From contig NZ_FNII01000012.1 of NCBI RefSeq assembly GCF_900103865.1, positions 1 through 64,000 on the forward strand: DNA of 64,000 nucleotides. Reading direction: 5' to 3'. Shown here piece by piece: positions 26,072 through 33,880 of the stretch (positions are counted from its first letter, which is position 1; every line of letters starts with the position of its first letter). This stretch comes from Vreelandella arcis. GTDB lineage: Bacteria; Pseudomonadota; Gammaproteobacteria; Pseudomonadales; Halomonadaceae. The notes below the pieces were generated by a model. The model was not told the DNA's origin. It ran no database searches and saw only the letters and a program-made list of their open reading frames with translations. The translations under genes were made by a program, and so were the position numbers.

Positions 26072-27809
26072 AGTCTTGATCTAAAGCGTTTTCCAGCGTT
26101 ACACGGGCACTCCATAGCGGAGCGAATTGCCAGCCGCCGCGCAGGTTCACGATGCCATAGCCACCAAGGCGATCTTCGTTTTCAGCATCGCGATAACGGT
26201 GGTTCTGCGCAACCCAAGAACCCCCAAACGACCAATCACCAAGTTCTCGATCCACATCCAAACGAACGCTTTGTGAGGCGCGGTTCTGTAGACGTTTGCC
26301 GGTTAAGCGGTTCTCGGGATCGGTATAGGTCAGCGCCGCCGCGAGCGTCCAGTCATTGACTTCAACACCGCTCGATAACTCTACTCCTCGGATACGCGAG
26401 GTAGGCACATTAAATTGCATGCCTTGGCCAGCAATCAAATTATCGATATCAGTTTGATAAAAGGCAAAATCCCAAAACCAACGAGCATACTGGCCACGCA
26501 TGCCAGCTTCTACTGTTTCAGAGCTTTCAGGCACTAGCTCTGGATTACCTGCAAAAAAGCCAACATCAGGGTAATAAAGCTCATTAAAATTGGGAGCTTT
26601 AAATGCTGTTCCATAACTTATTCGAACCGAATGCTGCTGATTGAGCTCATATCCCAAGGCTAAACTTCCAGTCGTCTCGCTACCGTAGGCTTCGTTGTCA
26701 TCTACCCGCAGGCTGGCCTGCAAGCTCAGAGGTGAAAAATCAAGCAGCCCTTGGGTAAAGACAGCCACATTGTCACGCGTGTCCACAGTATAATTTAGCG
26801 CGGTGTTATCTACACGATCTTCGCTAAATTCACTACCAACGATCAGCTCGTGGGCTCCCCACTGCAAATTATTTTGCCAGCTTACCGTCTGAGTGCGCGT
26901 CTCAATCACCGAGCTGTTGACCCCATCGATAGTATCCAGCTCATCCCGCGCCTCACTCAACGTCAACCGGGTTTGCAACGTGTCAGTAACTGCCAGTTCA
27001 CCGTAAACCCCGGCCACTTGCTGAACGAAGTCGTTTTCAGCGCCATCGTACTCATTATTTCCGCGGGCACGAAGCGCCAAAACGCCTACCTCACTGCCAT
27101 CCTCAAAGGTGTGCGACACCCGTGCTAAGGCTGAGGTGCTGTCGTAGCCTTTATCTTCACCATCACGCCGAACTGGCTGCCCGTTAGTATTAAAGTGGCT
27201 ACCCGCAAAACTGTAACGCGTGCCGCCTTCGCGACCGCTAATACCGGCGCTTAAGCGCTGGGTATTGAACGACCCACCGCCCACCGAAAAGCGCGGCTGC
27301 GGGCCTTCTTCTTCGCCTTCAGGGGTAAATAGCTGGATTACTCCACCCACAGCGTCGGCGCCGTAAAGGCTGCCGCGCGGGCCGCGCACAATTTCAGCAC
27401 GGTCAAACATTCGCGGATCAAGGTACTGCCAGGTAGCGCCACCAGCGGTAGCCGAACGTAAACGAATACCATCAATAAGCAAAACGGCGGAATCGCTGCC
27501 TGTGCCCCGTAAATAAACGCTACTGACCTTACCGAAGGAGCCATTGGTTGAAACATCCACCCCCGGCTGGCCACGGAATAAATCGGTCAGACTGGTCGGG
27601 TTCTGGCGGCGTAGCGTGGCTTCGTCTATCACGGTCACCGACGACAGGCTTTCATTGGCGGTTTGTGGCGCGAGGGCGGCCGTGACGACGACGGGGTCAA
27701 GCGAGGACAAATCGCGGGTCGACTCGGAGGACTGTGCATGCACGACGAAAGGCAGCGCAGCCAAACTGAACGTTGCCATGGCGGCACAGGTATGAAAACA
27801 GTATGACAT
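25989..27809 (-). CDS. btuB: TonB-dependent vitamin B12 outer-membrane receptor
   Basis: The 606-residue protein has a signal peptide ending near VVHAQS, a plug domain with VIDEATLRRQNPTSLTDLFRGQPGV, VYLRGTGSDSAVLLIDGIRL and EIVRGPRGSLYGADAVGGVIQL, and a beta-barrel whose last residues, AAFLSVHFGQ, are shorter on the final aromatic than usual. Length and sequence match BtuB, which takes up cobalamin across the outer membrane with energy from TonB. GGGAAATCC precedes the ATG. A cobalamin riboswitch stands in the leader. The open frame of btuF overlaps its 3' end. Confidence 0.92.
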   Translation of the reverse strand: MSYCFHTCAAMATFSLAALPFVVHAQSSESTRDLSSLDPVVVTAALAPQTANESLSSVTVIDEATLRRQNPTSLTDLFRGQPGVDVSTNGSFGKVSSVYLRGTGSDSAVLLIDGIRLRSATAGGATWQYLDPRMFDRAEIVRGPRGSLYGADAVGGVIQLFTPEGEEEGPQPRFSVGGGSFNTQRLSAGISGREGGTRYSFAGSHFNTNGQPVRRDGEDKGYDSTSALARVSHTFEDGSEVGVLALRARGNNEYDGAENDFVQQVAGVYGELAVTDTLQTRLTLSEARDELDTIDGVNSSVIETRTQTVSWQNNLQWGAHELIVGSEFSEDRVDNTALNYTVDTRDNVAVFTQGLLDFSPLSLQASLRVDDNEAYGSETTGSLALGYELNQQHSVRISYGTAFKAPNFNELYYPDVGFFAGNPELVPESSETVEAGMRGQYARWFWDFAFYQTDIDNLIAGQGMQFNVPTSRIRGVELSSGVEVNDWTLAAALTYTDPENRLTGKRLQNRASQSVRLDVDRELGDWSFGGSWVAQNHRYRDAENEDRLGGYGIVNLRGGWQFAPLWSARVTLENALDQDYVTTRSFDGDDYINAGRAAFLSVHFGQ

Positions 27810-27959
27810 GAGGATTTCCCTTGCTCGCTGTGCTCACCCGCAGAGCGTGTTTTTAGAGCCAAGGGGCGGCCTTGCAAGGAAGTCGCGCGCGAAGGAAATA
27901 CGCCGATAACTGCCCCGGGAGCGCCCACCGCGCTTGGCATGTGTTGGTTGGATACAACC

Positions 27960-28160
27960 ATGCTCTCGGCCGGTCTCCGGGCTGACGAGCGAAAATGGCG
28001 GATGGCCCTTTTCCGAACGACCGCCTTCCCGTGCTGGGCACAGTGGCAAATGGCCGTTCTTGTCTCGATCACCGTTGCGGGGGCAGCGCTGGGCTTACGC
28101 TAGGCGTTCACCAGCTTCCCGTTTCACCCTCAGCGCGGTTCGCTGAGGGCACCTGAGAGT
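27960..28160 (-). ncRNA. Cobalamin riboswitch
   Basis: Read on the minus strand the leader holds all the conserved parts: GGTGAAACGGGAAGCTGGTG, then GCTGCCCCCGCAACGGTGA, GCCACTGTGCCCAGCACGGG and the exact B12 box AGCCCGGAGACCGGCC at 27968-27983. The CTCTC at its 5' end (28155-28159) pairs with GAGAG at 27963-27967 as the closing stem. Adenosylcobalamin binding should lower expression of btuB and the genes behind it. The expression platform lies between 27830 and 27959 and includes the small hairpin GGTTG-TATC-CAACC at 27946-27959. Confidence 0.93.
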
Positions 28161-28166
28161 GCGCGT

Positions 28167-28195
28167 AAGCTAGCAAGTTGGTGTGGGGAGGTCAA
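28167..28195 (-). promoter_or_regulatory. Promoter of the riboswitch-btuB operon
   Basis: TTGACC at 28190-28195 and TAGCTT at 28167-28172 are separated by exactly 17 bases and would start transcription just ahead of the riboswitch. The -10 matches the consensus only in part. The -35 overlaps the stop codon of the CobU-like gene upstream. Confidence 0.5.
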
Positions 28196-28629
28196 TTTTG
28201 ACCGTCAAGGGCCATCACCAACCCATGGCGCACATACCAGACTTGCTCAGCTTGGGCGGCGGCGTCCTGGCTGAACCAGCCATTGAGATCGCGCAGTCGG
28301 CGTTCGTTGCGCTCCATGGGCACGATGCCCCGGCCAATCTCGTTGACGATAATCACAAGTGCGGCGTCGTTCGTTTGCGCCGCGTGCGTCAGGCGCTGCA
28401 GATCGTCTTGCCATTGGCGTCGCGCCTCGTCATCGTCTTGCAACTGATCGATAGACGCCGCCAGCCAGTCGAAAACGCCGTCAACGACCAGCGGCGTGCC
28501 ACCCACCAGCCCATCGGCGGCTGATATAAGCCGCTGGCCGGGCGTCAGTCGCCACCAGGTCGCCTGGGGAAAACGTGCGGCTACGGCGTCGTGCTTGCCG
28601 GCGCGGGCACCGCCGATGAAGAGCTGCAT
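28192..28629 (-). CDS. Degenerate CobU-like protein, second paralog
   Basis: This 145-residue protein resembles adenosylcobinamide kinase/guanylyltransferase but is short of the usual 180 or so residues. Its P-loop reads GGARAGKHD, with His13 in place of the usual Ser or Thr. The segment with the guanylylated histidine (RIxxHxxxR) is missing. The C-terminal NEIGRGIVPMERNERRLRD and DLNGWFSQDAAAQAEQVWYVRHG are well kept. I prefer the ATG at 28629 because GGGGA stands 8 bases away; an ATG at 28635 would be too close. It overlaps the end of cobC by 49 bases. It may be inactive, or may help the canonical CobU encoded two genes upstream. Confidence 0.75.
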   Translation of the reverse strand: MQLFIGGARAGKHDAVAARFPQATWWRLTPGQRLISAADGLVGGTPLVVDGVFDWLAASIDQLQDDDEARRQWQDDLQRLTHAAQTNDAALVIIVNEIGRGIVPMERNERRLRDLNGWFSQDAAAQAEQVWYVRHGLVMALDGQN

Positions 28630-29234
28630 TGCCATTCCCCTTGTCCATGGTCGTCTTGCTGATAAGTAAGCTGCCAGCGTCTGCCTTGCGCCTGGTGCAC
28701 CGTGCCCTGCCAGAAATCGATGGTTTCAAAGCGGCGGCGTAATTCACGAATCACCCCACCGTGGGTGACCACCAGCACTTTTTTATAGCCGTCCTGTTGG
28801 GCCTTCTCGGCCAGCGTCTGAAGCCAGACTTCCAGCCGTTCACGCAGCTGCGCCGCCGACTCACCGCCGGGGATTTGCAGCTCGCCGACGCTATCCACCC
28901 AGGCGCGGTAGTGCGGCAAGTCTTTCAGCTCGTCGTAGACCTTGCCTTCGTAGTCGCCGAAGTCCAGCTCGCGCAGGCGCGGCTCCAGGTGAACGGGAAT
29001 GCCCGGCCTGGCAGCCAGGGACCACTCGAGCGTTTGCTGGCAGCGGTCCAGGTCGCTTGCGTAGATGGCATCGAAACGCTCGTCCACCAGCGCCTTGCGA
29101 AGCGCCATCAGCCCTTCTTCCGCTTCAGGAAGTAGCAGCGGAATATCGCGCTGCCCCTGGTAGCGGCGCTCTAGATTCCAGGCGGTGATACCGTGGCGAA
29201 CTGCCACCAGTTCCACATCATGACCAGTAGCCAA
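28581..29234 (-). CDS. cobC: Histidine phosphatase, probable alpha-ribazole-5'-phosphate phosphatase
   Basis: The 217-residue protein has the phosphatase motif AVRHGITAWNLERRYQGQRD near residue 12, ASDLDRCQQT near 59 and VVTHGGVIREL near 157. In a cobalamin operon this is best read as CobC, which removes the phosphate from alpha-ribazole phosphate or cobalamin 5'-phosphate. No ATG lies in the right place; the TTG at 29234 is supported by AGGAGG exactly 6 bases upstream. It overlaps the end of cobS by 64 bases. The C-terminal end is Ser- and Pro-rich and runs into the CobU-like gene. Confidence 0.85.
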   Translation of the reverse strand: MATGHDVELVAVRHGITAWNLERRYQGQRDIPLLLPEAEEGLMALRKALVDERFDAIYASDLDRCQQTLEWSLAARPGIPVHLEPRLRELDFGDYEGKVYDELKDLPHYRAWVDSVGELQIPGGESAAQLRERLEVWLQTLAEKAQQDGYKKVLVVTHGGVIRELRRRFETIDFWQGTVHQAQGRRWQLTYQQDDHGQGEWQCSSSSAVPAPASTTP

Positions 29235-29947
29235 AGCTCCCCTCCTTCAATGGTGGCACCGACCATATCGCCGTTAATGCCGTTAAATGAACGTACCAGT
29301 GCCCACCGCGCCGCCGCCACGAATAACGCGACGACTGCCAGCCAGCCAACCAGCGCTGGATAAATCAGGGCCAGTGGGACGAGGGGCACCAGGGCAAGCG
29401 CCACCTCACGCGGGCGTAGCGACTGCTGCCAGCTCCACGCCAGGCCCTGTTGATGCGCGCAGGGCGACAGCGTCAGCAACGCCACGCCTGCCCAGCGGCC
29501 CAGCGCGGGCAGCACGACCAACCACCAGAGCGGTGCCTGGTAATGCAGTAGCGCCCACAGCAGCACGCCTTTCCACGCCAGCAGGAAGATAAGTGCCAGC
29601 ATGGCAAAGCTGCCAATCTTTGAATCCTTGAGAATTTCCCAACGCCGCGCCAGGGGTTGATTGCTGCCCAGCGCATCGGCCAGGTCCATCACCCCATCCA
29701 GATGTAGACCGCCGGATACACCCACCCAGAGGCTCAACAGCACCAGCGCAATAATCGGCGTCGGCGTGGCAAGCGCGACGAGCCCGTGCGCGGCTAGCGC
29801 GAGCACGACGCCCATCGCCAGACCCACCAGCGGATAGGCTCGCACAGCCCAGCGGCGCGTTGTCGGCGTCCACGGGCAGGCCACAGGCACCGGCAGGCGG
29901 GTCAAAAACTGTAGCGCCAACAAGCCGCCAAACAGTGCGTCTTTCAT
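29171..29947 (-). CDS. cobS: Adenosylcobinamide-GDP ribazoletransferase (cobalamin synthase)
   Basis: CobS (CobV in Pseudomonas denitrificans naming) joins adenosylcobinamide-GDP to alpha-ribazole in the inner membrane, the last assembly step. The 258-residue protein is very hydrophobic with about six or seven helices and has ALQFLTRLPVP near residue 10, GGLHLDGVMDLADAL near 78-92 with the metal-binding aspartates, and FNGINGDMVGATIE near 224. The ATG at 29947 overlaps the cobU stop (ATGA) and has AAGGAG 5 bases ahead, so the longer frame to 29971 is not needed. Confidence 0.94.
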   Translation of the reverse strand: MKDALFGGLLALQFLTRLPVPVACPWTPTTRRWAVRAYPLVGLAMGVVLALAAHGLVALATPTPIIALVLLSLWVGVSGGLHLDGVMDLADALGSNQPLARRWEILKDSKIGSFAMLALIFLLAWKGVLLWALLHYQAPLWWLVVLPALGRWAGVALLTLSPCAHQQGLAWSWQQSLRPREVALALVPLVPLALIYPALVGWLAVVALFVAAARWALVRSFNGINGDMVGATIEGGELWLLVMMWNWWQFATVSPPGI

Positions 29948-30480
29948 TGCGGCTCCTTGACCAATTTCCATTCGATGGCGCAGCCCGCCACCACTTCCAG
30001 CACCGAGTCCGCTTCAGCAGCCAGTAGATAATGGAGGCGCTGTAAAAACGCCACATAGCGCCATGTTTCGGCGTTGTCGGGCAGCAGGTCTTCATTGATG
30101 TCATTGGAGACCACTACCAGGCTGAGTCCCCGCACGCGGGCATCGTGCAGCGTGCTGGCCAACAGCGCCGTGCCTGCCTCTTCGCTTAGCTCGCTTGCGT
30201 AAAGCACCTGGCTGGCCCATAGCGTCAGGCAATCCAGCAGCGTCCCGTGGCCATCGGGCACCTGGGCCACAGCCTGATCAATGGCTAACGGCGCTTCCAG
30301 CGTCTGCCACTGCGCACCCCGGGATGCCTGGTGGCGGGCAACCCGCTCGGCCATCTCGCCATCGTAGACGCTCGCCGTGGCGATATAGTAGCGCGGCTTG
30401 TCCGCCGACAGCCGCTTAACGCACTGCTCCGCCACGTCGCTCTTGCCGCTGCGCGCCCCGCCGCTAACGAAGACAATCAT
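29944..30480 (-). CDS. cobU: Adenosylcobinamide kinase / adenosylcobinamide-phosphate guanylyltransferase
   Basis: CobU (CobP) phosphorylates adenosylcobinamide and then transfers GMP from GTP. The 178-residue protein has the P-loop GGARSGKS at 7-14, YIATASVYDGEMAERVARH ending in His50, which matches the guanylylated histidine, and LLDCLTLWASQVL. The C-terminal motif usually written NEVGxGIVP is here replaced by NDINEDLLPDN, a departure from the family. That motif is intact in the other CobU-like protein of this operon. The start at 30480 has GAAGGG ahead and lies 17 bases inside cobD. Confidence 0.88.
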   Translation of the reverse strand: MIVFVSGGARSGKSDVAEQCVKRLSADKPRYYIATASVYDGEMAERVARHQASRGAQWQTLEAPLAIDQAVAQVPDGHGTLLDCLTLWASQVLYASELSEEAGTALLASTLHDARVRGLSLVVVSNDINEDLLPDNAETWRYVAFLQRLHYLLAAEADSVLEVVAGCAIEWKLVKEPQ

Positions 30481-31558
30481 GTAGCCCTTCCAGCAGTCGC
30501 GTGTTACCCGCCTCATCGCGCAGCGCAAGCCTCAGCCACTCGCCTTCGAGCCCGACAAAGCCGTGGGTGTGGCGGGCCAGGATACCGACGCGCAGCAGTC
30601 TCTCGAACAGCCGCGCGCTATCCAACCCCCGACGCCGCTGTGCCTCACCCGGGCGGACAAGAAAAAAGCAGGTGGTGCTGGGCACCACGTCCAGCCCCAG
30701 CGCTAATAACGCTTGGTACATTCTCGGCTGCTCGGTGGCGAGCCAGGCGTGGGTGTGGTCTGCAAACGCGTGATCTTCAAGCAGCGGTTTGACCAGCTCG
30801 GCGGCCAGGTGATTGACGCTCCAGGGCGGCTGGTGCCTGGCCAGCGCCTCAATCACCGCGCTTGAGGCCAACACGTAGCCCAGACGCAGGCCCGGCAGGG
30901 TATAAAACTTGGTCATCGAGCGCAGCAGAATCAAGCTGGGGTAACGCGACAGCAGGGGCGTTAGCGCCTCGGCCCCCAGCGTCATGTCGATAAACGCCTC
31001 ATCGACCACTACCTGTGTACCCCGCGCCAGCGTTGCGGCCAGCAAGGCTTGTATAACGCGGCTTTCTATTAACGTGCCGGTCGGATTGTTCGGGCGGCAT
31101 AAGAACACTACCTCAGCGTCGGCGGCGCGGCCGAGCAGCGTTGCCTGGTCAAGCGCAAAAGACGGCGCGCATAGTGGGATCTCCGTCAGTTGAAGCCGAT
31201 GCGCCGCGCAGGCGCGGGCGTATTCGCCAAAGCTTGGAGCCAACACCGCCGCGCGTTTGCCGGCATGGTGCGCGGCGGCGAGAAAAATCGCCTCGGCGCC
31301 GCCGTTGGTCAGCAGCACCTGATCCGGGTGTAGACCTTGGTGCGCGGCAATGGCGTGCCTTGCAGTCGCGTAGCTTGGCTCCGGGTAGTGCCCCAGCCCG
31401 CCCAGGCGATCCGCCAGCCAGCCGGAGACCCACTCAGGCGGCCCCAGCGGGTTCAAATTGGCGCTGACATCATCAACCACATGATCGCCGGGCAGCCCGA
31501 AGCGTTCCAGCAAGGCATCTGCCTGGCCACCGTGGTTTGGCCATTCGGGCGAGGTCAT
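30464..31558 (-). CDS. cobD: L-threonine-O-3-phosphate decarboxylase
   Basis: This PLP enzyme makes (R)-1-amino-2-propanol O-2-phosphate, the linker of the nucleotide loop (called CobC in Pseudomonas denitrificans, CobD in Salmonella). The 364-residue protein has the aminotransferase class I fold: VSANLNPLGPPEWV near residue 33, LTNGGAEAIFLAAAHHAGKR near 82, FLCRPNNPTGTLIES near 150 and the PLP lysine in SMTKFYTLPGLRLGYVLA near 217. The start at 31558 overlaps the cbiB stop (ATGA); the longer open frame to 31885 is a shadow. Confidence 0.92.
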   Translation of the reverse strand: MTSPEWPNHGGQADALLERFGLPGDHVVDDVSANLNPLGPPEWVSGWLADRLGGLGHYPEPSYATARHAIAAHQGLHPDQVLLTNGGAEAIFLAAAHHAGKRAAVLAPSFGEYARACAAHRLQLTEIPLCAPSFALDQATLLGRAADAEVVFLCRPNNPTGTLIESRVIQALLAATLARGTQVVVDEAFIDMTLGAEALTPLLSRYPSLILLRSMTKFYTLPGLRLGYVLASSAVIEALARHQPPWSVNHLAAELVKPLLEDHAFADHTHAWLATEQPRMYQALLALGLDVVPSTTCFFLVRPGEAQRRRGLDSARLFERLLRVGILARHTHGFVGLEGEWLRLALRDEAGNTRLLEGLHDCLR

Positions 31559-32550
31559 AAAAGCTCCCAGACGATGAAACCAAGCACCGCGATCACGGCG
31601 AACAGCAGCCAGGTGGCGTGCATTAGCCGGATAGAGGCGTTGATATGTGCTACCTGTAGCGTCTCGAGCGACTCGCCCAGCGTCGCGCGTTGTGATGCGA
31701 TACCTTGATAGAAGTTGGTGCCGCCGAGCTGCACGCCCAGCAGTCTTGCCATCATGGCCTCCGGCCAGCCGGCGTTGGGGCTTGGGTGGCGCGGCGCATC
31801 GTTCAACGTGCCGCGCAGGGCGCCCTGCCAGTGCAAGGGACGCGACCCTGAAACACTCAGCAACAGGCCCGCTAGCCACATACATAGCGTTGTTAAGCGG
31901 GCGGGTACCCAGTTAGCCACATCGTCCAGCTTGGCGGAGGCGTAACCGAAGTCGGCGTAGCGCTGATTGCGATAGCCGACCATGGAGTCCAGCGTGTTAA
32001 TGGCCTTGTAGGCCAATGCCAGCGGTGCCCCGCCGATCAGCGCAAACAGCAGCGGCGCAGTAATACCATCCACGGTGTTTTCGGCGATGGTTTCAACGCC
32101 GCCACGGGTAATCTCCGCCTCATCAAGCTGCTCGGTATCGCGGCCGACCACTATGGCCAACGCCTGTCGCGCTGCTGGCAGATCGCCTTCGGCAAGCGGC
32201 TTGGCAATCGCTCGCCCTGCGTCAGCCAGGCCCTTGATGGCAAGCGTGGTGGCGAGAAGCCCTACCTCGGCGACGATACCCAGCCAGGGGTGCAAGGCAG
32301 TTAACAGCGCAAGCGCCAACCAGGCGGTCAAGAAAGTCCCTGATACGATCGTCGCGGTGAGTAAAAAGCCCGACCGCCGACGAGACTTGTCGCTGCCTTG
32401 ATTCCAGCGGGCGTCCAGCACGCTTATCCCACGACCGATAATCACCACCGGATGCGGCAGTGAACGCGGATCGCCGATAATGAGATCAACCACGATGGCC
32501 ACAGCGACCATTATCAGGCTGACGGGCAGATAATCACTGAATGCTGTCAT
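31555..32550 (-). CDS. cbiB: Adenosylcobinamide-phosphate synthase
   Basis: CbiB (CobD in Pseudomonas denitrificans) is an inner-membrane enzyme that attaches aminopropanol phosphate to adenosylcobyric acid. The 331-residue protein has VDLIIGDPRSLPHPVVIIGR near residue 21, ISVLDARWNQ, the conserved GGVETIAENTVDGITAPL near 150 and YKAINTLDSMVGYRNQRYADFG near 181, plus several membrane helices. It is bracketed by four-base overlaps with cobT and cobD. Confidence 0.94.
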   Translation of the reverse strand: MTAFSDYLPVSLIMVAVAIVVDLIIGDPRSLPHPVVIIGRGISVLDARWNQGSDKSRRRSGFLLTATIVSGTFLTAWLALALLTALHPWLGIVAEVGLLATTLAIKGLADAGRAIAKPLAEGDLPAARQALAIVVGRDTEQLDEAEITRGGVETIAENTVDGITAPLLFALIGGAPLALAYKAINTLDSMVGYRNQRYADFGYASAKLDDVANWVPARLTTLCMWLAGLLLSVSGSRPLHWQGALRGTLNDAPRHPSPNAGWPEAMMARLLGVQLGGTNFYQGIASQRATLGESLETLQVAHINASIRLMHATWLLFAVIAVLGFIVWELL

Positions 32551-33611
32551 GGGCCAGTTTTATCGCTAATGCCCGCATCGGCAAAGGTCGCCATTTCGTT
32601 GAGCATGGCGGCGGCTGACTGAAGCAGCGGGTACGCCAGCGCCGCCCCGCTGCCCTCGCCCAAGCGCATGCCCAGGTTCAGCAGCGGCTTGGCATCCAGC
32701 GCTTCCAGCGCCGTTGCGTGGCCAGGCTCTTCTGACTGATGGCCAAACACCAGATAACCGCGTACGTCAGGACATAGCCGACAGGCGGTGAGCGCGGCTA
32801 CCGTGGCGATAAACCCATCGACGATGGCAGGCAGCCGATGGGCCGCCGAGGCTAGATAGGCCCCCGTCATGGCGGCGATTTCCAGCCCGCCCAGCTTGGT
32901 AAGCACATCTAACGGATCTTGCGGGTTTGCCCGGCGAGCATCAATGGCGTGTTCAATTACTGCGACTTTGTGAGCCTGCTGGGCACTGGTAATGCCCGTG
33001 CCCGCACCGACAACCTGGGCGACCGGCACATCAGTCAGCACCGCCAGCATAGCGCTGCTGGCGGTGGTATTGGCGATACCCATTTCACCCACGATGATGC
33101 TTTTCGCTCCAGCCTGCTGAGCACGCTCAACAGCGGCGACGCCCACTTCAATGGCCGCCAGCGCCTCGTTACGGCTCATGGCGCCTGAGATCTTGATATT
33201 GGCTGTTCCAGCACGCACCTTGGCGCGGGTGACGCTCGGCAGATCCAGGGGAGTGGCAACACCAACGTCGATGACTTCGATCCGCGCGCCAATTTGCCGG
33301 GCAAAGACGTTGATCGCCGCGCCGCCGTTGGCAAAATTGGCCACCATCTGCGCGGTCACTGACTGGGGAAACGCCGATACGCCCTCTTCCGCCACCCCAT
33401 GATCGGCGGCAAACACCATCACGCTGGGCGGTGTTACCGTTAGTTTGGGATTGCCGGAGATTTCGCTTAGCTGAATCGCCAGGGTTTCTAACTGCCCAAG
33501 GCTGCCCGGTGGCTTGGTAAGGGTATCAAGATAGGCGCGGGTGTGTTCACCTGCGAGAGTGTCTACCGGCGCTATATGCCAGAGAATGGATAGAGCAACA
33601 TCGTTGGGCAT
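32547..33611 (-). CDS. cobT: Nicotinate-nucleotide-dimethylbenzimidazole phosphoribosyltransferase
   Basis: CobT (CobU in Pseudomonas denitrificans) makes alpha-ribazole phosphate from dimethylbenzimidazole and nicotinate mononucleotide. The 354-residue protein has TKPPGSLGQLETLA near residue 32, VMVFAADHGVAEEGVSAFPQ near 66, IVGEMGIANTTASSAM near 172 and the C-terminal NLGMRLGEGSGAALAYPLL, whose Glu is the catalytic base. It is the first gene of the late-pathway operon. A weak -10 (TATAGC) lies beside a 12-base palindrome at 33659-33670; no riboswitch is seen upstream. Confidence 0.94.
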   Translation of the reverse strand: MPNDVALSILWHIAPVDTLAGEHTRAYLDTLTKPPGSLGQLETLAIQLSEISGNPKLTVTPPSVMVFAADHGVAEEGVSAFPQSVTAQMVANFANGGAAINVFARQIGARIEVIDVGVATPLDLPSVTRAKVRAGTANIKISGAMSRNEALAAIEVGVAAVERAQQAGAKSIIVGEMGIANTTASSAMLAVLTDVPVAQVVGAGTGITSAQQAHKVAVIEHAIDARRANPQDPLDVLTKLGGLEIAAMTGAYLASAAHRLPAIVDGFIATVAALTACRLCPDVRGYLVFGHQSEEPGHATALEALDAKPLLNLGMRLGEGSGAALAYPLLQSAAAMLNEMATFADAGISDKTGP

Positions 33612-33767
33612 CTAAGCTCCAAAGTCTTCAACATCAACAGTGGGCAAATGGTAGCAAAAGCAGGCCTGCTATACTTGCGATTTGCGTTCTTGATGGCGCC
33701 AATCGGTTCCAAAGCGCCAGATGTCATCAAAGGGCCATCGTCTACGTCGATAGTCGTTATCCATTAG

Positions 33768-33782
33768 GGTAATAAAACTACA
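33768..33782. promoter_or_regulatory. HexR-like box upstream of edd (distal)
   Basis: GGTAATAAAACTACA fits the palindromic HexR pattern TGTAGTnnnATTACA on the minus strand with a mismatch in the outermost base. It lies about 100 bases upstream of the edd start and 48 bases from a second box. HexR represses Entner-Doudoroff genes and releases DNA when it binds KDPG. Confidence 0.5.
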
Positions 33783-33829
33783 AATGCAGTTTTTATTGCC
33801 GTAAAGTTTCCTATATCGACCCCAAAAAA

Positions 33830-33844
33830 TGTAAAATAACTACA
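33830..33844. promoter_or_regulatory. HexR-like box upstream of edd (proximal)
   Basis: TGTAAAATAACTACA keeps both TGTA and TACA ends of the HexR palindrome, with the interior slightly off. It lies 36 bases ahead of the edd start codon, where repressor would hinder transcription. The related sites at zwf and pyk in this window support the assignment. Confidence 0.55.
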
Positions 33845-33880
33845 AGTTTGACTCACCGTCGCTATCATGCAGAGGTCTCT

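Noticed and set aside
33659-33670. Palindrome AGCAGGCCTGCT upstream of cobT
   Set aside because: It is short and GC-rich, common by chance at this base composition, and nothing links it to a regulator.
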